A DNA stretch of 64,000 nucleotides from Chloroflexota bacterium (GTDB lineage: Bacteria; Chloroflexota; Anaerolineae; Anaerolineales; E44-bin32). Positions 18,298-27,148 of the stretch are shown here, one piece after another (the stretch's first letter is position 1; each line of letters begins with the position of its first letter). Made by a program: the position numbers and the translations under genes. A model generated the notes under the pieces. It saw only the letters and a program-made list of their open reading frames with translations. It was not told the origin of the DNA and ran no database searches. The stretch is taken from assembly GCA_022561215.1 (NCBI GenBank), contig JADFRQ010000005.1, positions 1 through 64,000 on the forward strand, read 5' to 3'.

Positions 18298-18673
18298 GCT
18301 GCCTGCCTCCAAACCAATCAACTACTGCCGTGCCATCGACGTCGATAGCTACTTCCGCAGCAAACGCTTGCAATCCATTTTCCGTCCCAAAGGACTCATA
18401 CTCACCGACGAAATCGAATACTTCGGTAGAAGGCGACAAATCGGAGCTTGGTCCATTAACATCCGCGTTGCATCCAATGATGATCAATGGGAAAATCGAC
18501 AATCTTACTACCGCTCGCAGACGGATTGCCACGGGTCAATTCGTCCCAATTTCAAGAATCGAGTAAGGAAATTGACCAATTTTTTGCAAGAACGTCGCCA
18601 CGCTATCGACCTCCAATCCTATTCGGAAATGGTGCGATTGTTTCTCTTCTCCGCTGCGGATCAAAATGCACAT
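18290..18673 (-). pseudogene. Possible split gene with one in-frame TGA (unrecognised protein)
   Basis: From ATG 18673 a frame reads MCILIRSGEEKQSHHF ... PYSILEIGTN, meets TGA, and continues in the same frame as PVAIRLRAVVRLSIF ... VVDWFGGRQHV to a stop at 18290. The track reports only the second part (80 codons, GTG 18532). If joined it is 128 codons with protein-like composition, overlapping the end of the upstream lipoprotein gene (13 bases) and the start of the amidohydrolase (8 bases), as real genes in an operon do. The TGA would be a CGA-to-TGA change. An alternative is a short 80-codon lipoprotein with lipobox-like IIIGC. No family recognised, so coding status is uncertain. Confidence 0.4.
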
Positions 18674-19191
18674 CCGTCCGGCTGCGGGTCCAACATCTCG
18701 ACCTCGTCCGCAAAATCGGGGTTTAGCACATATTCACGAAAACCTTGTTCAACGGATCCCTTGAATGCCACGCCTCCATAGCCGGCAGGATGCAAATGCA
18801 CCCTCACGATGAGAACATCACTCGCTCCAACGACCACTGGCCCTCCCGAACGTGTAAAGGGCTGCTCATCAACATGGCTATGCAGCAGAATACGCCGATA
18901 CAATAACTCTCCTTTTTCGTTGAGCACCTCCCACCAATCGGCATACTGATCGCATCCCGTATCCGGGCTCTCAATCTCAACCGCGAACACATAATTCGTC
19001 GCCCCCCCAGAAACGTTAATAACGCGAATATCCGCAGCTAGAGCTTTATCTTCAAGGATTGCCTTTTGCGTTGTGGTCACCCCAACTCCACCCTGATCCT
19101 CATTCGGTCGAGCTTCAGCAGAGCAACCGCTAAGAACCAGGCTGCAAAAAATCAACGCCCGAGCGAGGAACCCAGCCGCACCCCGCTGCAT
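18661..19191 (-). CDS. Lipoprotein of unknown function
   Basis: Predicted exported lipid-anchored protein. From ATG 19191 it starts MQRGAAGFLARALIFCSLVLSGCSAEA, a good signal with lipobox VLSGC. The mature part carries VFAVEIESPDTGCDQYADWWEVL and VIVRVHLHPAGYGG, a beta-rich pattern with two further cysteines. The track's longer start at 19263 would put 46 residues before the lipobox, too long for such a signal, so the internal ATG is preferred although its ribosome site is weak. No family recognised. It is encoded between YjjX and the amidohydrolase on the same strand. Confidence 0.7.
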   Translation of the reverse strand: MQRGAAGFLARALIFCSLVLSGCSAEARPNEDQGGVGVTTTQKAILEDKALAADIRVINVSGGATNYVFAVEIESPDTGCDQYADWWEVLNEKGELLYRRILLHSHVDEQPFTRSGGPVVVGASDVLIVRVHLHPAGYGGVAFKGSVEQGFREYVLNPDFADEVEMLDPQPDGCAF

Positions 19192-19309
19192 GCAGCGGGC
19201 AGCTTCCGAGAAAAAGGCACGATGGGCGCTGCTCCCCTTAAAAACGCGCTTGGATTCATCCACTCAACTTTTTTCGCATCTGCAAACTCCACCACCCTTC
19301 GAACAGCAT

Positions 19310-19849
19310 TCAAACATTTTCTGCATAAAGTTCTTTGTTTCTAAAAGGGACAAGGGCAAGCACCATGCCGTGTTCATACAATCGGGCGCGATCGATCACA
19401 TTCCCAGACAGAATCCCGATTGCTCCCTCTTCCTTTTTTGAGTTTTTCCTTCTGAAGACGATGTCATCGGCTTCGCCTAATTCCATTCCGCCACGAATGA
19501 GATCAGCCACTTTCTGTGGAAGATAAAAAGAACCTGTGCGCGCTTTTCCCATACGATTTCCCGAAAGTACTACAACCCAGGCAAAGGCTTGCATTCCCTG
19601 GTTCGCGTCTTCAATGCCTCCTTCGATACCAACCCAATAATCCGCGTTCGTTACCTGTTCCCTGGCCGTGCGTGCACGGGCTATTGCACCCTGAAATGTT
19701 TCCTCATCCGTCAACGGCTGATCCTTTACCCCTGAATTAACTTGCAGGCCATCAATCTCGAAATGCTCTTCAGGAAACATTTTTTGGAAACCGTTCTCGA
19801 CCGCCTGTTTCTTAACCGGGTTCAGTGAGGCAATAACAACTTTCTTCAT
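19310..19849 (-). CDS. yjjX: Inosine/xanthosine triphosphatase
   Basis: House-cleaning enzyme that hydrolyses non-canonical purine triphosphates (ITP/XTP) to keep them out of nucleic acids. The 179 residues match the YjjX length. The N-terminus KKVVIASLNPVKKQAVENGF is the nucleotide-binding start typical of YjjX/NTPase proteins. The conserved segments VKDQPLTDEETFQGAIARA, YWVGIEGGIED, AWVVVLSG and KKEEGAIGILSGNVIDR follow in order. ATG start and both ends agree with family limits. The neighbouring VOC and methyltransferase genes lie on the same strand with short gaps; no functional link is obvious. Confidence 0.9.
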   Translation of the reverse strand: MKKVVIASLNPVKKQAVENGFQKMFPEEHFEIDGLQVNSGVKDQPLTDEETFQGAIARARTAREQVTNADYWVGIEGGIEDANQGMQAFAWVVVLSGNRMGKARTGSFYLPQKVADLIRGGMELGEADDIVFRRKNSKKEEGAIGILSGNVIDRARLYEHGMVLALVPFRNKELYAENV

Positions 19850-19912
19850 TCAGATGGCTCCAAAATATTCAACACGCTTGCTGCAATTTCAATGGCGCTC
19901 TACTTTTGTGAG

Positions 19913-20296
19913 TCACGCAGCAGGTTTCACCTGTTCTTTCTGCCAAAGTTCATAGAGAAAACCATCCGGACCGACAAAATAGGTCCAGGCATTGTTTCCC
20001 GAAGGCGTGGTTTCTATTTCGGTCACAAAATGGATTCCCTTCCCTTCCAGTTCTTCACGCGCCTCTTCAATATCCTCAACATCAAAAGCGATGGCAGGCG
20101 TTTTCATAAAGTTATGTTCCTTACTCTTAGGGCCAAAAATTTCGAAAACCTGCCCGCTCGGCAGTCGAAACATGGCGAAGTCGATCTTCTCCATGCGCCG
20201 GGCCAGATGCAGTCCCAAGACGTTTTCGAAGAAATCCAATGTTGAGGCAAATGTCTCCGTCGGCGCGCCAGCCCATGAAATGCCATGTATCTTCAT
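19913..20296 (-). CDS. VOC (glyoxalase/bleomycin-resistance fold) family protein
   Basis: Small single-domain VOC protein, 127 residues. Two beta-alpha-beta-beta-beta modules are seen: ISWAGAPTETFASTLDFFENVLGLHL ... FAMFRLPSGQVFEIFGP, then PAIAFDVEDIEEAREELEGKGIHFV ... WTYFVGPDGFLYELWQ. The metal-ligand positions usually filled by His/Glu include E in VFEIFG and E in LYELWQ, so metal binding is possible. Substrate unknown. The gene lies between YjjX and a methyltransferase on the same strand. Confidence 0.85.
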   Translation of the reverse strand: MKIHGISWAGAPTETFASTLDFFENVLGLHLARRMEKIDFAMFRLPSGQVFEIFGPKSKEHNFMKTPAIAFDVEDIEEAREELEGKGIHFVTEIETTPSGNNAWTYFVGPDGFLYELWQKEQVKPAA

Positions 20297-20354
20297 CTAT
20301 AGTTCCTCCAAATGATATTGTCCCAAATTCACCGTGTTGAATTTCAATCAGAAC

Positions 20355-21176
20355 TCAAACTTCGATCGCGATAATATGCGCCGCATAGGGAAGTGCAAAT
20401 CCGGCAGACGTCCTAAACTCCTGCACAGCATTTTCGATTTGATTTTGGATGGCCCGCAGAACTTCCGGTTCTTGTTTTGCCAATACTGCTGCAGTACGCA
20501 CGCCGGCATCGCGTTCGATCTCATAAAGGTACGCGGCACTGGGAACCGTCCATTCAACGGTCGCGGTATGGAATTGAAAGGTCTCTGACTTGAAACCCAA
20601 TTCGCCAAGATTGGTGCGTGTCATATCAGGATCACCATAACCAAAATAATCAGGACCCTTCGGCAATGCCACGCTTAAATCAGCATGCGCGCTGAGCGCG
20701 TCTTCGACGATCTTGGCAGCCGGACTTTGGTCCGGACCAGCCCAAACTGTAAATCCATAGCGGCCTCCGCGACGCAGCACCCGCCGGGCCTCCGCAAAGG
20801 CTGCTGCAGGATCAGATAAATGCAGCGCGGCGAAGTTCATCACCACAATATCAAAGTGATTATCTTCAAACTCAAGAGCCTGAGCATCCCCTTCATGAAA
20901 TTCGATCCCTGGATTTCGATCGCGCGCTATGCGAACCATCTCGGCGGAGAAATCAACTCCAACGGGGACTGCGCCCAATTTCGTCGCCGCCTGAGCTACA
21001 AAACCAGGACCACTCGCTACATCCAATAGCAGGTTGCCTTCTTCGACTTTTACCGCATCCAGCAGATGCGGAATGAAAAGTCGCGTCAATCTGCCCCAAG
21101 CATCCTCATAGCGATCGGCTATCGTATTCCACGCCTTATGTTCGAACTTCTTAAAGGCTTCGAGATCTGATTTCAT
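20355..21176 (-). CDS. Class I SAM-dependent methyltransferase
   Basis: Rossmann-type methyltransferase of 273 residues. Motif I reads LLLDVASGPGFVAQAATKLGA, followed by VGVDFSAEMVRIARDR (the acidic SAM-ribose ligand), FHEGDAQALEFEDNHFDIVVMNFAALHL, and the motif VLRRGGRYGFTVW. The N-terminal segment FKKFEHKAWNTIADRYEDAWGRLTR is the usual lid of UbiE-like enzymes. GGAAAGGA precedes the ATG. Small-molecule substrate likely but unknown. It shares strand and spacing with the VOC gene downstream, so co-transcription is possible. Confidence 0.88.
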   Translation of the reverse strand: MKSDLEAFKKFEHKAWNTIADRYEDAWGRLTRLFIPHLLDAVKVEEGNLLLDVASGPGFVAQAATKLGAVPVGVDFSAEMVRIARDRNPGIEFHEGDAQALEFEDNHFDIVVMNFAALHLSDPAAAFAEARRVLRRGGRYGFTVWAGPDQSPAAKIVEDALSAHADLSVALPKGPDYFGYGDPDMTRTNLGELGFKSETFQFHTATVEWTVPSAAYLYEIERDAGVRTAAVLAKQEPEVLRAIQNQIENAVQEFRTSAGFALPYAAHIIAIEV

Positions 21177-21354
21177 GAAGAATCCTTTCCCCGAGATCGA
21201 AGGAGCAATTAAGTATGAATGCCCGTCGGCGCAATTGTCCAGGAAAATAAAGCCTATTTACCTTCGTTCGGACAGCACCTTTGCTTGCAGGCAAATTGAA
21301 GTCTCTTGCTCCCTTGAAACAACCCCTTTTTTGCGAACCCTTCAAATGAGAAAT

Positions 21355-21672
21355 TTAATTCGAAGCCTGTCCCTTTTTCGATAGGGCCTTATCCAAGAAG
21401 AGCACGCTCCCATAACGTTTCGCCGCATTTGCGCGCGCCTTTGCGACCTCCACCTCTCGATTCCGTGCTGGTGCCTTGGTGACAAGCGAAGAGAGCAATT
21501 TCTCGGCAGCCACGGCGAATTCATCAACTGCATTTATAAAGACGGCTTCATTGGCACGGGAAGGCGTCCTAAAGCCACTGAGCTTGCGAACAAATTGCAG
21601 GGAGGCCTCGCGGATCTCCTCCTCCGTTGCCGGCGGTTCAAAGTTGAATAATGTCTTAATGCTTCGGCACAT
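21355..21672 (-). CDS. DUF2277 family protein
   Basis: Small protein of unknown function. MCRSIKTLFNFEPPATEEEI, LQFVRKLSGFRTPSRANEAVF, VDEFAVAAEKLLSSLVTKAPARNREVE and the C-terminal KARANAAKRYG are the hallmark of DUF2277. I moved the start from the track's 21813 to ATG 21672, where the family always begins (M-C-R-x-I-K) and where a strong GAGGAGGG site sits just upstream; this gives 105 residues. No membrane segment. The upstream 178 bases before the methyltransferase hold nothing recognisable. Confidence 0.92.
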   Translation of the reverse strand: MCRSIKTLFNFEPPATEEEIREASLQFVRKLSGFRTPSRANEAVFINAVDEFAVAAEKLLSSLVTKAPARNREVEVAKARANAAKRYGSVLFLDKALSKKGQASN

Positions 21673-21900
21673 ATCTACCCTCCTCGTATTGTTCAATGTC
21701 TCCAGATTCATTCGTGCCTGGGTGATAAAAAATATTCCCTCAATCGCCTTATTAAATCTGTATTTATGCCCTATCCTTGCGGCAAACAGCCCGAAGCGCG
21801 CGCAGCTGATCATCGTGAATGATCTCTAGATTCGGGGCATGTTCGTTTCCAATAATTATAACTTTGTCGCAGTACAATGGATGTTAGGGAAATCATGTAG

Positions 21901-22578
21901 ATGCTTACAAACACCATTACATTCAAGGTGCCTTCCGGGGATCTAAGTGGATATTATGCGCGTCCCGAAGATAAAGGCCGGCGCGCAGCGATTATTGTGA
22001 TTCATGAGCTCCTGGGCCTAAATGACAATATTCTCGAGACGGCGCGCAGGTTTGCCAATCAAGGCTATGCTTGTTTAGCTGTTGACTTATTCCACAACCG
22101 CAACGTAGCAATTTGTTTGGCACGTTTTTTTAGCGGAATGTTGTTAAACTCATTGAATCACGGTGCAATTCGAGATTTAAAAGCGTCGCTTACCTATCTG
22201 GCAGGTCTTCCAGGGGTAAATGCGGATCGTCTTGGCGCAATTGGATTTTGCATGGGGGGAAGTTTTGCAATTGCCTGGGCATGCACAGACGAACGCCTAA
22301 AGGTCATTGCCCCTTATTACAGCACGAACCCACGGCCGATTGATGCTGTCGCGCGCGCATGTCCGGTTGTGGGATCGTTTCCGGAAAAAGATTATATATC
22401 GCGGGGCGCCGAGAAACTCAGGGAGGCCCTCGATCGCCATAATGTCCCCAATGACATTAAATTGTACCCCGGGTCAAAGCACTCATTTTTCAACAAGGAC
22501 CGCGGGGTCTACAACGCCGCAGCGGCAGAAGATTCTTGGCAGCGCACAATAGAATTTTTCCAGGAATACCTATCCTGA
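21901..22578 (+). CDS. Dienelactone hydrolase family protein
   Basis: Alpha/beta hydrolase of the dienelactone hydrolase type, which opens lactone or ester bonds using a Cys-Asp-His triad. The nucleophile elbow GFCMGG (near residue 120) carries the cysteine; HSFFNKDRG supplies the histidine (SKHSFF), and the aspartate probably lies in the FPEKDYIS region. The strand VIHELLGLNDNI is the oxyanion region. 225 residues, no signal peptide. It is the only plus-strand gene between 14.2 and 41.6 kb and thus has its own promoter. A second, only distantly similar DLH gene lies at 38.5-39.2 kb. Confidence 0.88.
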   Translation: MLTNTITFKVPSGDLSGYYARPEDKGRRAAIIVIHELLGLNDNILETARRFANQGYACLAVDLFHNRNVAICLARFFSGMLLNSLNHGAIRDLKASLTYLAGLPGVNADRLGAIGFCMGGSFAIAWACTDERLKVIAPYYSTNPRPIDAVARACPVVGSFPEKDYISRGAEKLREALDRHNVPNDIKLYPGSKHSFFNKDRGVYNAAAAEDSWQRTIEFFQEYLS

Positions 22579-22957
22579 AACAATATCATCTTTCAGTAAC
22601 TTCCAAAAGGCATTTCACACATGCGCCTCTCGCTGCTGAAAGTTAGTGGAATTATTCTGGGTAAGCGTTGTTAGCGCGCTGCGCGTGCGATGCTTGACGT
22701 ATGTCAGGCTGATTGCGAGGGCAATTACATCAAGCAACGAATTTAATACTTTATCATGCGCAGAACTTCTTCGCTCAGAACACATCTGTTCTGCAAAAGT
22801 GCTACATGAGGAGTTTCAATCTGTTCTTGCTATTTCGCTCATGACGTAACTACGGAGAAAAAGAGGGGTTTGCTTATGCGTTTGATCAGAAATCGCAACT
22901 GCTACGAAAAATGACCTCGCAGCGACCGCAGATTCGAATGGATTATGTGGCCCGCGC
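22579..22957. other. Intergenic region between convergent genes
   Basis: About 380 bases. The 67-codon plus-strand frame inside has no recognisable sequence and an unlikely composition. No terminator with a T-run or repeat was identified. Confidence 0.4.
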
Positions 22958-23887
22958 TTATTCTGGAAGCAACTTATTCAGGTATGCCGCAGCCCCATCA
23001 GACATCAGATCTTGCTGCAAACGATGGGGATCATTGAACAGCTCAATCGAAGCACGTTGATCGATGATATGGCGTGCCAATAAATCCAGGGCGGCGTCCA
23101 CGTCGTGAATATGCTCGGCGTAGATCACCCGATCTTCCCTGTCTGCCCCCAGGCTTTCTCTCTCATGCAACAAGCGCTGAAAATATTGCTGCGTGGCCTC
23201 CCGGTAGCGGCCTTGGTGCCCGGCACAGATAACAACGTATATCTCTTTCCAATTGCTGGGCCCTATTTGATCCTTCCACTTCATTACTCTAGCATGCAGA
23301 ACATCAAGCTCAAGGATGCTGCCCAGGGCGGCGTTCTCAAGGTACAAGGGAACATTCTCTTTCCCAAACGCGCGCACCCTTGCTTCCTCGACTCTTCCCG
23401 AAGATAACACATCGTCAATGATCGCCAGCGCATTTTGTAATGTTTTGCGCTGAACCCCCATGTAGTTTGCCGGAATCGGCTCATCATCCAGGATGGCTAG
23501 TGCCTTTTCAATAAGCGTTTTTTTGTGCCCGAGATCCTCACGGTTTTCATCCTTAACTTCACCATAGCCGTTATTCGCCAGGGTGATATATACGCCAAAT
23601 GATACGTGGCTGATGGCTTTCACACGATGGTAGAGATCAGGAATGACTTCTGCTTCTTCTTTTTTATCATCGTGAAAGAGCATCACGCGATCGCCAAACA
23701 TGATGATCACGGGCGTATCTTGCTTCCCCAGCGTCTCATGTGTGTCATGAATCAAATGATTGTAACTGTGATGGAATGCCTGGTTGAGTTCCTTGATCTC
23801 ACTCTCGTACGGATCGTAGGTGTGGATGGCCTCAAATTTCTTTTTCGTGTAAGGATTGAAATCTTCATGGATGTCAGTCTTTCTCAT
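22958..23887 (-). CDS. Conserved-looking hypothetical protein, 309 residues
   Basis: Not recognised. Soluble, no signal peptide or membrane helix. Visible features: an aromatic/histidine-rich segment HHSYNHLIHDTHETLG near residue 40; a strand-rich stretch TPVIIMFGDRVMLFHDDKK; SHVSFGVYITLANNGYGEV; helices with ALAILDDEPIPANYMGVQR; and a C-terminal half with EIYVVICAGHQGRYREATQQYF, which looks like a conserved active or binding loop. It follows the decayed LtrA gene by 40 bases on the same strand and may have shared its transcript. Confidence 0.75.
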   Translation of the reverse strand: MRKTDIHEDFNPYTKKKFEAIHTYDPYESEIKELNQAFHHSYNHLIHDTHETLGKQDTPVIIMFGDRVMLFHDDKKEEAEVIPDLYHRVKAISHVSFGVYITLANNGYGEVKDENREDLGHKKTLIEKALAILDDEPIPANYMGVQRKTLQNALAIIDDVLSSGRVEEARVRAFGKENVPLYLENAALGSILELDVLHARVMKWKDQIGPSNWKEIYVVICAGHQGRYREATQQYFQRLLHERESLGADREDRVIYAEHIHDVDAALDLLARHIIDQRASIELFNDPHRLQQDLMSDGAAAYLNKLLPE

Positions 23888-23927
23888 TTTTCACCTCTGA
23901 CTTGCGTGATCTCTCCCTTGCTCGCTT

Positions 23928-25135
23928 CTACAATTCTTGCATCTGATCTTCCGCATGCCCGCTTTCTTCATTGAGCACAAATAATTCTCCGAGAACCTGC
24001 CCAAAGGAAACGACAGACAGTAAGGCCATCAGGAGCAGGCCCGTCCCCTCGATCGAATAGATCAGCAATCCGATGAGGATTACGAGAATGGCGGAGCTAA
24101 TACGCCATCGGCTTTTTTGAGGATTGAGAGTCTCCGGCTTTTTAACAGAAACCACAACGTGGGTCACACCGATGGCGAACAAGGAAACGGAGAACGCACC
24201 CGCCGTGAGAGCGATTATCGAGGGCTCAGGATGCGCACTGCCTTCCGAAACCAAGTGCTCAATGCTTATCCCCAGCACAGTCAGACTCATGACCAATGGC
24301 AAATGGACATAGAGCCAGAATACGGGTGTCCAACCCCCCAAACCTTTAAGCGCGCTGCCATCCAAGTTTTCAAAGTAGATCCACCAATAACCAAATACGA
24401 GCATCACACCCAGCGCGCCAATTGCCGTCGTTTCCAATTGAAATTGCACTTCTGTAAGACCGGAGACGATCCCGGCCACTGATTCCCCAAGCACAATGAT
24501 CGTAAAGAGCCCAAAACGTTCGACAACATGTGACTCGGTTAACGGCATAACTGCATATTTCATACGCGTAGATCGATGAAAAACGACTACAAATTCGAAA
24601 ACAACCGCCAAAGCCCAAAGCCAAAATCTTCCCGGTGTTGAAACGAATAGCGAAGCAAGCCATAGACTGCCGGAGACGAAAAATACGCTTGAGAGCCGTC
24701 TCGCTAAGGGCAGTGCCACCTCAATGTGATAGCAGCGCCTGTAAAGCACAATCATGACCAACTTTACAATCACAAAGGAATCTGCAAAGGCCTGCGAGGT
24801 CTCGCCGAACGCTCCATGAACATTCGCCGCAATACCGGCAACGCCCAGCATCTGAATGAACGTCAGAAATCGATGGGCAAAATTATCGGCGTCGAATCGA
24901 TCCGCATAAAGCGTATGGTGAAACCAGGCATACCAAACCGGGATAAAAAGCCCCGTAAACTTGGCCAACCCAGAGACGGACAGATCATGCGCGAGCGCTT
25001 GGCCGAGCTGGGCAACGGCCACCACAAACACAAGATCATAAAAAGCTCAAGCCAGGTTGCATGCCTTTCTTTCTTCCTCGTCCGCAGATAGGGCAGGCTC
25101 CATAATTGGCGAGCTGTATTTGCTACTTTCGTCAT
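23928..25135 (-). pseudogene. Low-temperature-requirement A (LtrA) family membrane protein, frameshifted
   Basis: The track shows only the distal 367 codons starting FVVAVAQLGQAL. LtrA proteins begin with a conserved W-L-E-L-F-F/Y-D-L-V-F-V motif. Here RHATWLELF ends one reading frame (the N-terminus of the 90-codon track ORF at 25135) and YDLVFVVAVAQLG continues in another. The joint is a run of five T (coding strand, 25040-25044) where six would restore the frame. The remaining protein is normal for the family: many hydrophobic helices, HHTLYADRFDADN, FGLFTIIVLGESV. So this is one gene with a one-base deletion in a homopolymer, or a sequencing error. An intact relative lies at 59.7-60.9 kb. 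Confidence 0.85.
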
Positions 25136-25428
25136 TCATGCTCCTTGGAAAAAGGGCAGCGGCATTTCGATGCACATACGAACCTGTGGTTCACACTTTT
25201 GTTTTTAGTTCATAATGCTGGTTGAATTGGCACGCGCTACATCACAAATTGCTGATCTATTTTACAAATATTCTTATCAAAGGGGAGCAATAAGCGTAGG
25301 AGATTACCGACAATCTATTGTTATATGGGCAAATAATGGAAACGAATTGATGTAGGATTTTTCGCACCTTGTACCGACGGCTTCATCCAGGAAGTAGGAT
25401 GGGGTTTTAATGAACGTTAACGCTTAAA

Positions 25429-25950
25429 TTAATTGGTTGCGGTAAGTGCAAAGGAATCTAGATAGGTTGTGATCTCATCGGAGGAGAATCGTTCTGCTGG
25501 CATCAATGCCATCACCTGGTACAAACGATTATTTACAAGGAATATGCGGCTCACTGCAGTCATCTTGGCATCCGGAATCTCAATTCGCAGCTCTCTCCCG
25601 GGATTGCCGCCAATGAAAATTACATGTTCGCTGACCAATTTTCCCTCCACATTCGCCACAGCACCGTCGCGCGCTCCATCCAGAATTATTACGGGATTGC
25701 TCTGTGCGACAAATGCCGCGGGATAATCTGAATACGCGACCATGTAAACAGTGTCAGCAAGTTCAGCCGAAAAGAATTGGATCTCTATCGGGCCCAGCGA
25801 TGTATCCACCGTTTGTGTTTCACGCGATGGCTTTTTCGGCATTAAGACTGAAAATGCACCTTCGGTTGAAGTGAACTCCTCCCATGAACCTCCCGCACAT
25901 GCAGCCAGCAGAACAGACACGAGAAAGAATTGAAAGAGCTTGGCCTTCAT
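25429..25950 (-). CDS. Small lipoprotein of unknown function
   Basis: Predicted secreted and lipid-anchored: MKAKLFQFFLVSVLLAACAGG, lipobox LLAAC. The mature part begins SWEEFTSTEGAFSVLMPKKPSRETQTV, a pattern seen in small secreted proteins with a PsbP/DUF1795-like fold (E-G-x-F-S-V-x-x-P), then VYMVAYSDYP and a C-terminal RFLVNNRLYQVMAL-type beta segment. AGGAGG lies before ATG 25950, so the track's longer N-terminus was trimmed, leaving 173 residues. Function unknown. Upstream 25951-26103 holds no gene. Confidence 0.8.
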   Translation of the reverse strand: MKAKLFQFFLVSVLLAACAGGSWEEFTSTEGAFSVLMPKKPSRETQTVDTSLGPIEIQFFSAELADTVYMVAYSDYPAAFVAQSNPVIILDGARDGAVANVEGKLVSEHVIFIGGNPGRELRIEIPDAKMTAVSRIFLVNNRLYQVMALMPAERFSSDEITTYLDSFALTATN

Positions 25951-26103
25951 TGGAGACCTCCTGCTACGCTTTCGGATGATAACATGCTCGGAGGAATTTG
26001 CGTTCGATGCGTATAAATCGATCGACGGCGTTCTGCCTGAGCGTGATTTCGCCGATGGCCGGCAAACACCCATTTGACTGAATTTTTCAATTAAGTGACC
26101 AAA

Positions 26104-27094
26104 TTATGGATGGGACTGTGAATTATGATCCTCCTGCGCGTGGCCGTCGATGCGCTTAAAGCTATCGCCGGAGGCATTTGCAGGATCGATATGAATGACA
26201 ATATTGGCGAGGTAAGGAAGAATGATGCAAAATTTCATGCCGGGCCATCTGCGCCATCTCATGACCTTCGCTGATCAGTAAATCAGGAGAAACCGCAAGG
26301 TTGAGCTCTCCGTGTAGCGAACGGCCAACTCAGCGCACGCGCACATGTGATACCTCTTCGATCCCTTGAACATGCAGCGCAGCGTGTTCAATCTGCTCCG
26401 CAATCTCTGGGGCCACACGACCCACCAAACGCAAGATCACCGTTTTCGCCGATGACCATAAGATGTGTAGGATGAAGAGCATAATAAGCAATCCGATGAT
26501 TGGATCAGCGATCGGATATCCCAACCTAATCCCGGCTACGCCGCCCAAGATGGCAAGGCTGGTAATTCCATCGAGGCGCGCATGATAACCACCCGCGATC
26601 AGCGCCGGGCTGTGGATTTCTTTGCCCACGCGAATACGAAGTCTAGCCACTAGTTCATTACCGACGAATCCAATAATCGAAGCGGTAATAACTGCTCCCA
26701 AGTAGGAAACGGGTTGCGGATCAAGAATTCGTCGGATCGATTCGTAAGCGGCCGCAATAACACCCGATACGATGATGAAGAGAATCGCAACACCAGCTAA
26801 ATCTTCAACTCTTCCATATCCGTAGGGGAAATTTTTATTTGGCCGCAGGGGGGCGAGACGGTAGGCAATCCAAAGCGGGATGACAGCGGATGCATTTCCA
26901 AAATTATGAATCGTGTCCGCCAGCAAAGCGACGCTGCCCGAGACGGCAAGGATGGCCACCTGGAATAAGGCGGTGATCATCAGGCCGATGAATGACCATT
27001 TGACCGCCCAAATTCCACGCTGCGTTGTGATGATTGAGGGGTCGGTGAAAGCATGTGAATAACCATGTTCCAAAGATGACCTTCCCTTGAACAT
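26104..27094 (-). pseudogene. Cation diffusion facilitator transporter, broken C-terminus
   Basis: CDF-type metal/proton antiporter. The membrane part is intact: ADTIHNFGNASAVIPLW, FPYGYGRVEDLAG, GGYHARLDGITSLAIL (metal-site motif), and IADPIIGLLIML. The track stops at TGA 26330, but the same frame continues VGRSLHGELNLAVSPDLLISEGHEMA, the expected cytoplasmic ferredoxin-like domain, where families have tryptophan (VRW-VG) at the stop. Further on, near 26228, the frame shifts to one reading ILPYLANIVIHIDPANAS and ends EDHNSQSHP at 26104. So one TGG-to-TGA change and one indel remove the C-terminal dimer domain. A truncated transporter could still be made. Confidence 0.85.
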
Positions 27095-27148
27095 TAGGTA
27101 ATCAATAATCCTTCATCTTGATCCCTTTATCCCAGCGTGATCTAGGGA

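Noticed and set aside
24863-25135. 90-codon minus-strand ORF as an independent gene
   Set aside because: Its first 32 codons are the LtrA N-terminus and the rest is out of frame after the homopolymer deletion; merged into the LtrA pseudogene.
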